Shown here: positions 6,637 through 6,902 of the stretch, one piece after another
Layout of the letters: each line of letters starts with the position of its first letter
Numbering within the stretch: the stretch's first letter is position 1
Assembly: GCA_947565255.1 (NCBI GenBank)
Contig: CANOFI010000127.1
Location: 1-6,902 of the forward strand
Length of the DNA: 6,902 nucleotides
Reading direction: 5' to 3'
Source: an uncultured Lachnospiraceae bacterium
GTDB lineage: Bacteria; Bacillota; Clostridia; Lachnospirales; Lachnospiraceae
Position numbers and translations under genes: made by a program
Notes under the pieces: generated by a model
What the model saw: only the letters and a program-made list of their open reading frames with translations
What the model was told of the DNA's origin: nothing
The model's database searches: none

Positions 6637-6638
6637 AT

Positions 6639-6667
6639 AGTATATCAAACATTTACAGATTTAGCAA
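6639..6667 (-). promoter_or_regulatory. Sigma-A-type promoter of the operon
   Basis: On the minus strand, -35 TTGCTA (6667-6662) and -10 TATACT (6644-6639) are separated by exactly 17 bp. Each box differs from consensus by one or two bases. The predicted start is near 6632, giving a leader of about 43 nt before the Asp23-family ATG. No other good promoter was seen for the operon. Confidence 0.75.
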
Positions 6668-6723
6668 AGAAATTTTTATTTTTTTACATTTTAAATCCTT
6701 CAAAACTGCACCATCATAAGAAA

Positions 6724-6741
6724 TGCTGCCGCTGCTGCCGC
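6724..6741. repeat. Perfect tandem duplication of a 9-bp unit
   Basis: TGCTGCCGC occurs twice back to back (6724-6732 and 6733-6741). It is a GC-rich island in AT-rich intergenic DNA, about 20 bp upstream of the rightward -35 box and about 57 bp upstream of the leftward -35 box. It could be a replication-slippage product or a paired binding site. Confidence 0.7.
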
Positions 6742-6760
6742 GAATTTTTTCAGATTTTCA

Positions 6761-6790
6761 TTGCCAGGCAGGGTATAAATATGTTATAAT
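6761..6790 (+). promoter_or_regulatory. Extended -10 promoter of the rightward gene
   Basis: -35 TTGCCA (6761-6766) and a perfect -10 TATAAT (6785-6790) are 18 bp apart. An upstream TG at 6782-6783 makes it an extended -10. The predicted start is near 6797, giving a leader of about 30 nt. A small palindrome TGCC-A-GGCA (6762-6770) overlaps the -35 box and could be part of an operator, but it is short. Confidence 0.8.
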
Positions 6791-6828
6791 AGAATGAATC
6801 ATATCATATTTTAGAAGGAAGGTGCACT

Positions 6829-6902
6829 ATGTATTCTAACAATTTATCCGAAATAACTCCTGAAATTTTAGAATTATCCAAGCTATGTATTGAAAAAGAC
6901 AC
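6829..6902 (+). CDS. Start of a rightward gene, possibly citrate synthase (partial)
   Basis: Only 24 full codons are visible before the window ends, beginning MYSNNLSEITPEILELSKLC and then IEKD. The start is well supported: AGAAGGAAGG (6813-6822) lies 6 nt upstream and a near-consensus promoter stands ahead of that. The acidic helical opening with a pattern like TPEILELSKLC resembles, from memory, the N-terminus of clostridial citrate/2-methylcitrate synthases, where an IDPxLYTKYDVKRGLRD-type segment would be expected next. That segment lies outside the window, so the function is tentative. The gene is divergent from the nusB-dxs operon and is not part of it. Confidence 0.8.
   Translation, partial: MYSNNLSEITPEILELSKLCIEKD

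Larger units (their letters stand above)
6590..6828. other. Divergent intergenic region
   Basis: These 239 bp separate the leftward operon from the rightward gene at 6829. They hold both promoters, the 6617-6636 palindrome and the 9-bp tandem duplication at 6724-6741. Otherwise they are AT-rich with long T runs (about 6671-6685). No riboswitch, terminator or small open reading frame of note was found. Confidence 0.8.

Noticed and set aside
1..6902. CRISPR array, insertion sequence, tRNA or phage-like genes
   Set aside because: No regularly spaced repeats, transposase or integrase motifs, terminal inverted repeats or tRNA-like cloverleaf were seen. The window is nearly filled by conserved chromosomal genes.

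Overview
This window is a housekeeping operon from a low-to-mid GC Gram-positive anaerobe, most likely a Lachnospiraceae-type Clostridia. Three things support this: the gene order, the strong AGGAGG-type ribosome binding sites, and a small coiled-coil/zinc-ribbon protein of a kind I associate with that family. No species can be named from the sequence alone.

Almost everything is on the minus strand, read from right to left. A sigma-A-type promoter at about 6639-6667 precedes an Asp23/Gls24-family gene in the yqhY position. Then come nusB, xseA, xseB, ispA, dxs, tlyA and a double zinc-ribbon protein, and a further reading frame runs off the left edge. From nusB onward the genes are separated by 19 bp or less or they overlap, so they are probably cotranscribed and partly translationally coupled. 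The exception is an 84-bp gap between the Asp23 gene and nusB. It holds a GC-rich hairpin followed by a T-rich tract and may act as a leaky terminator or attenuator.

The order matches the classical Bacillus yqhY-nusB-(folD)-xseA-xseB-ispA-dxs-tlyA cluster, with two differences. folD is absent between nusB and xseA. The genes usually expected after tlyA (NAD kinase, argR, recN) are not visible; a zinc-ribbon gene sits there instead. Functionally the cluster joins transcription antitermination (NusB), DNA repair (exonuclease VII, XseA/XseB), isoprenoid precursor synthesis (Dxs makes DXP for the MEP pathway, IspA builds farnesyl diphosphate) and rRNA 2'-O-methylation (TlyA).

At the right edge a divergent plus-strand gene begins at 6829 behind an excellent extended -10 promoter. 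Only 24 codons are visible; they faintly resemble the N-terminus of clostridial citrate synthases. The 239-bp divergent intergenic region holds both promoters, a 20-bp interrupted palindrome at the predicted operon start site, and a perfect tandem 9-bp duplication.

I see no mobile element, CRISPR array, tRNA or rRNA, and no convincing new biological system. The points most worth a second look are the left-edge frame that lacks an in-frame start, the palindrome at the operon start, the hairpin before nusB, and the unusual overlaps at xseA/xseB and dxs/tlyA.
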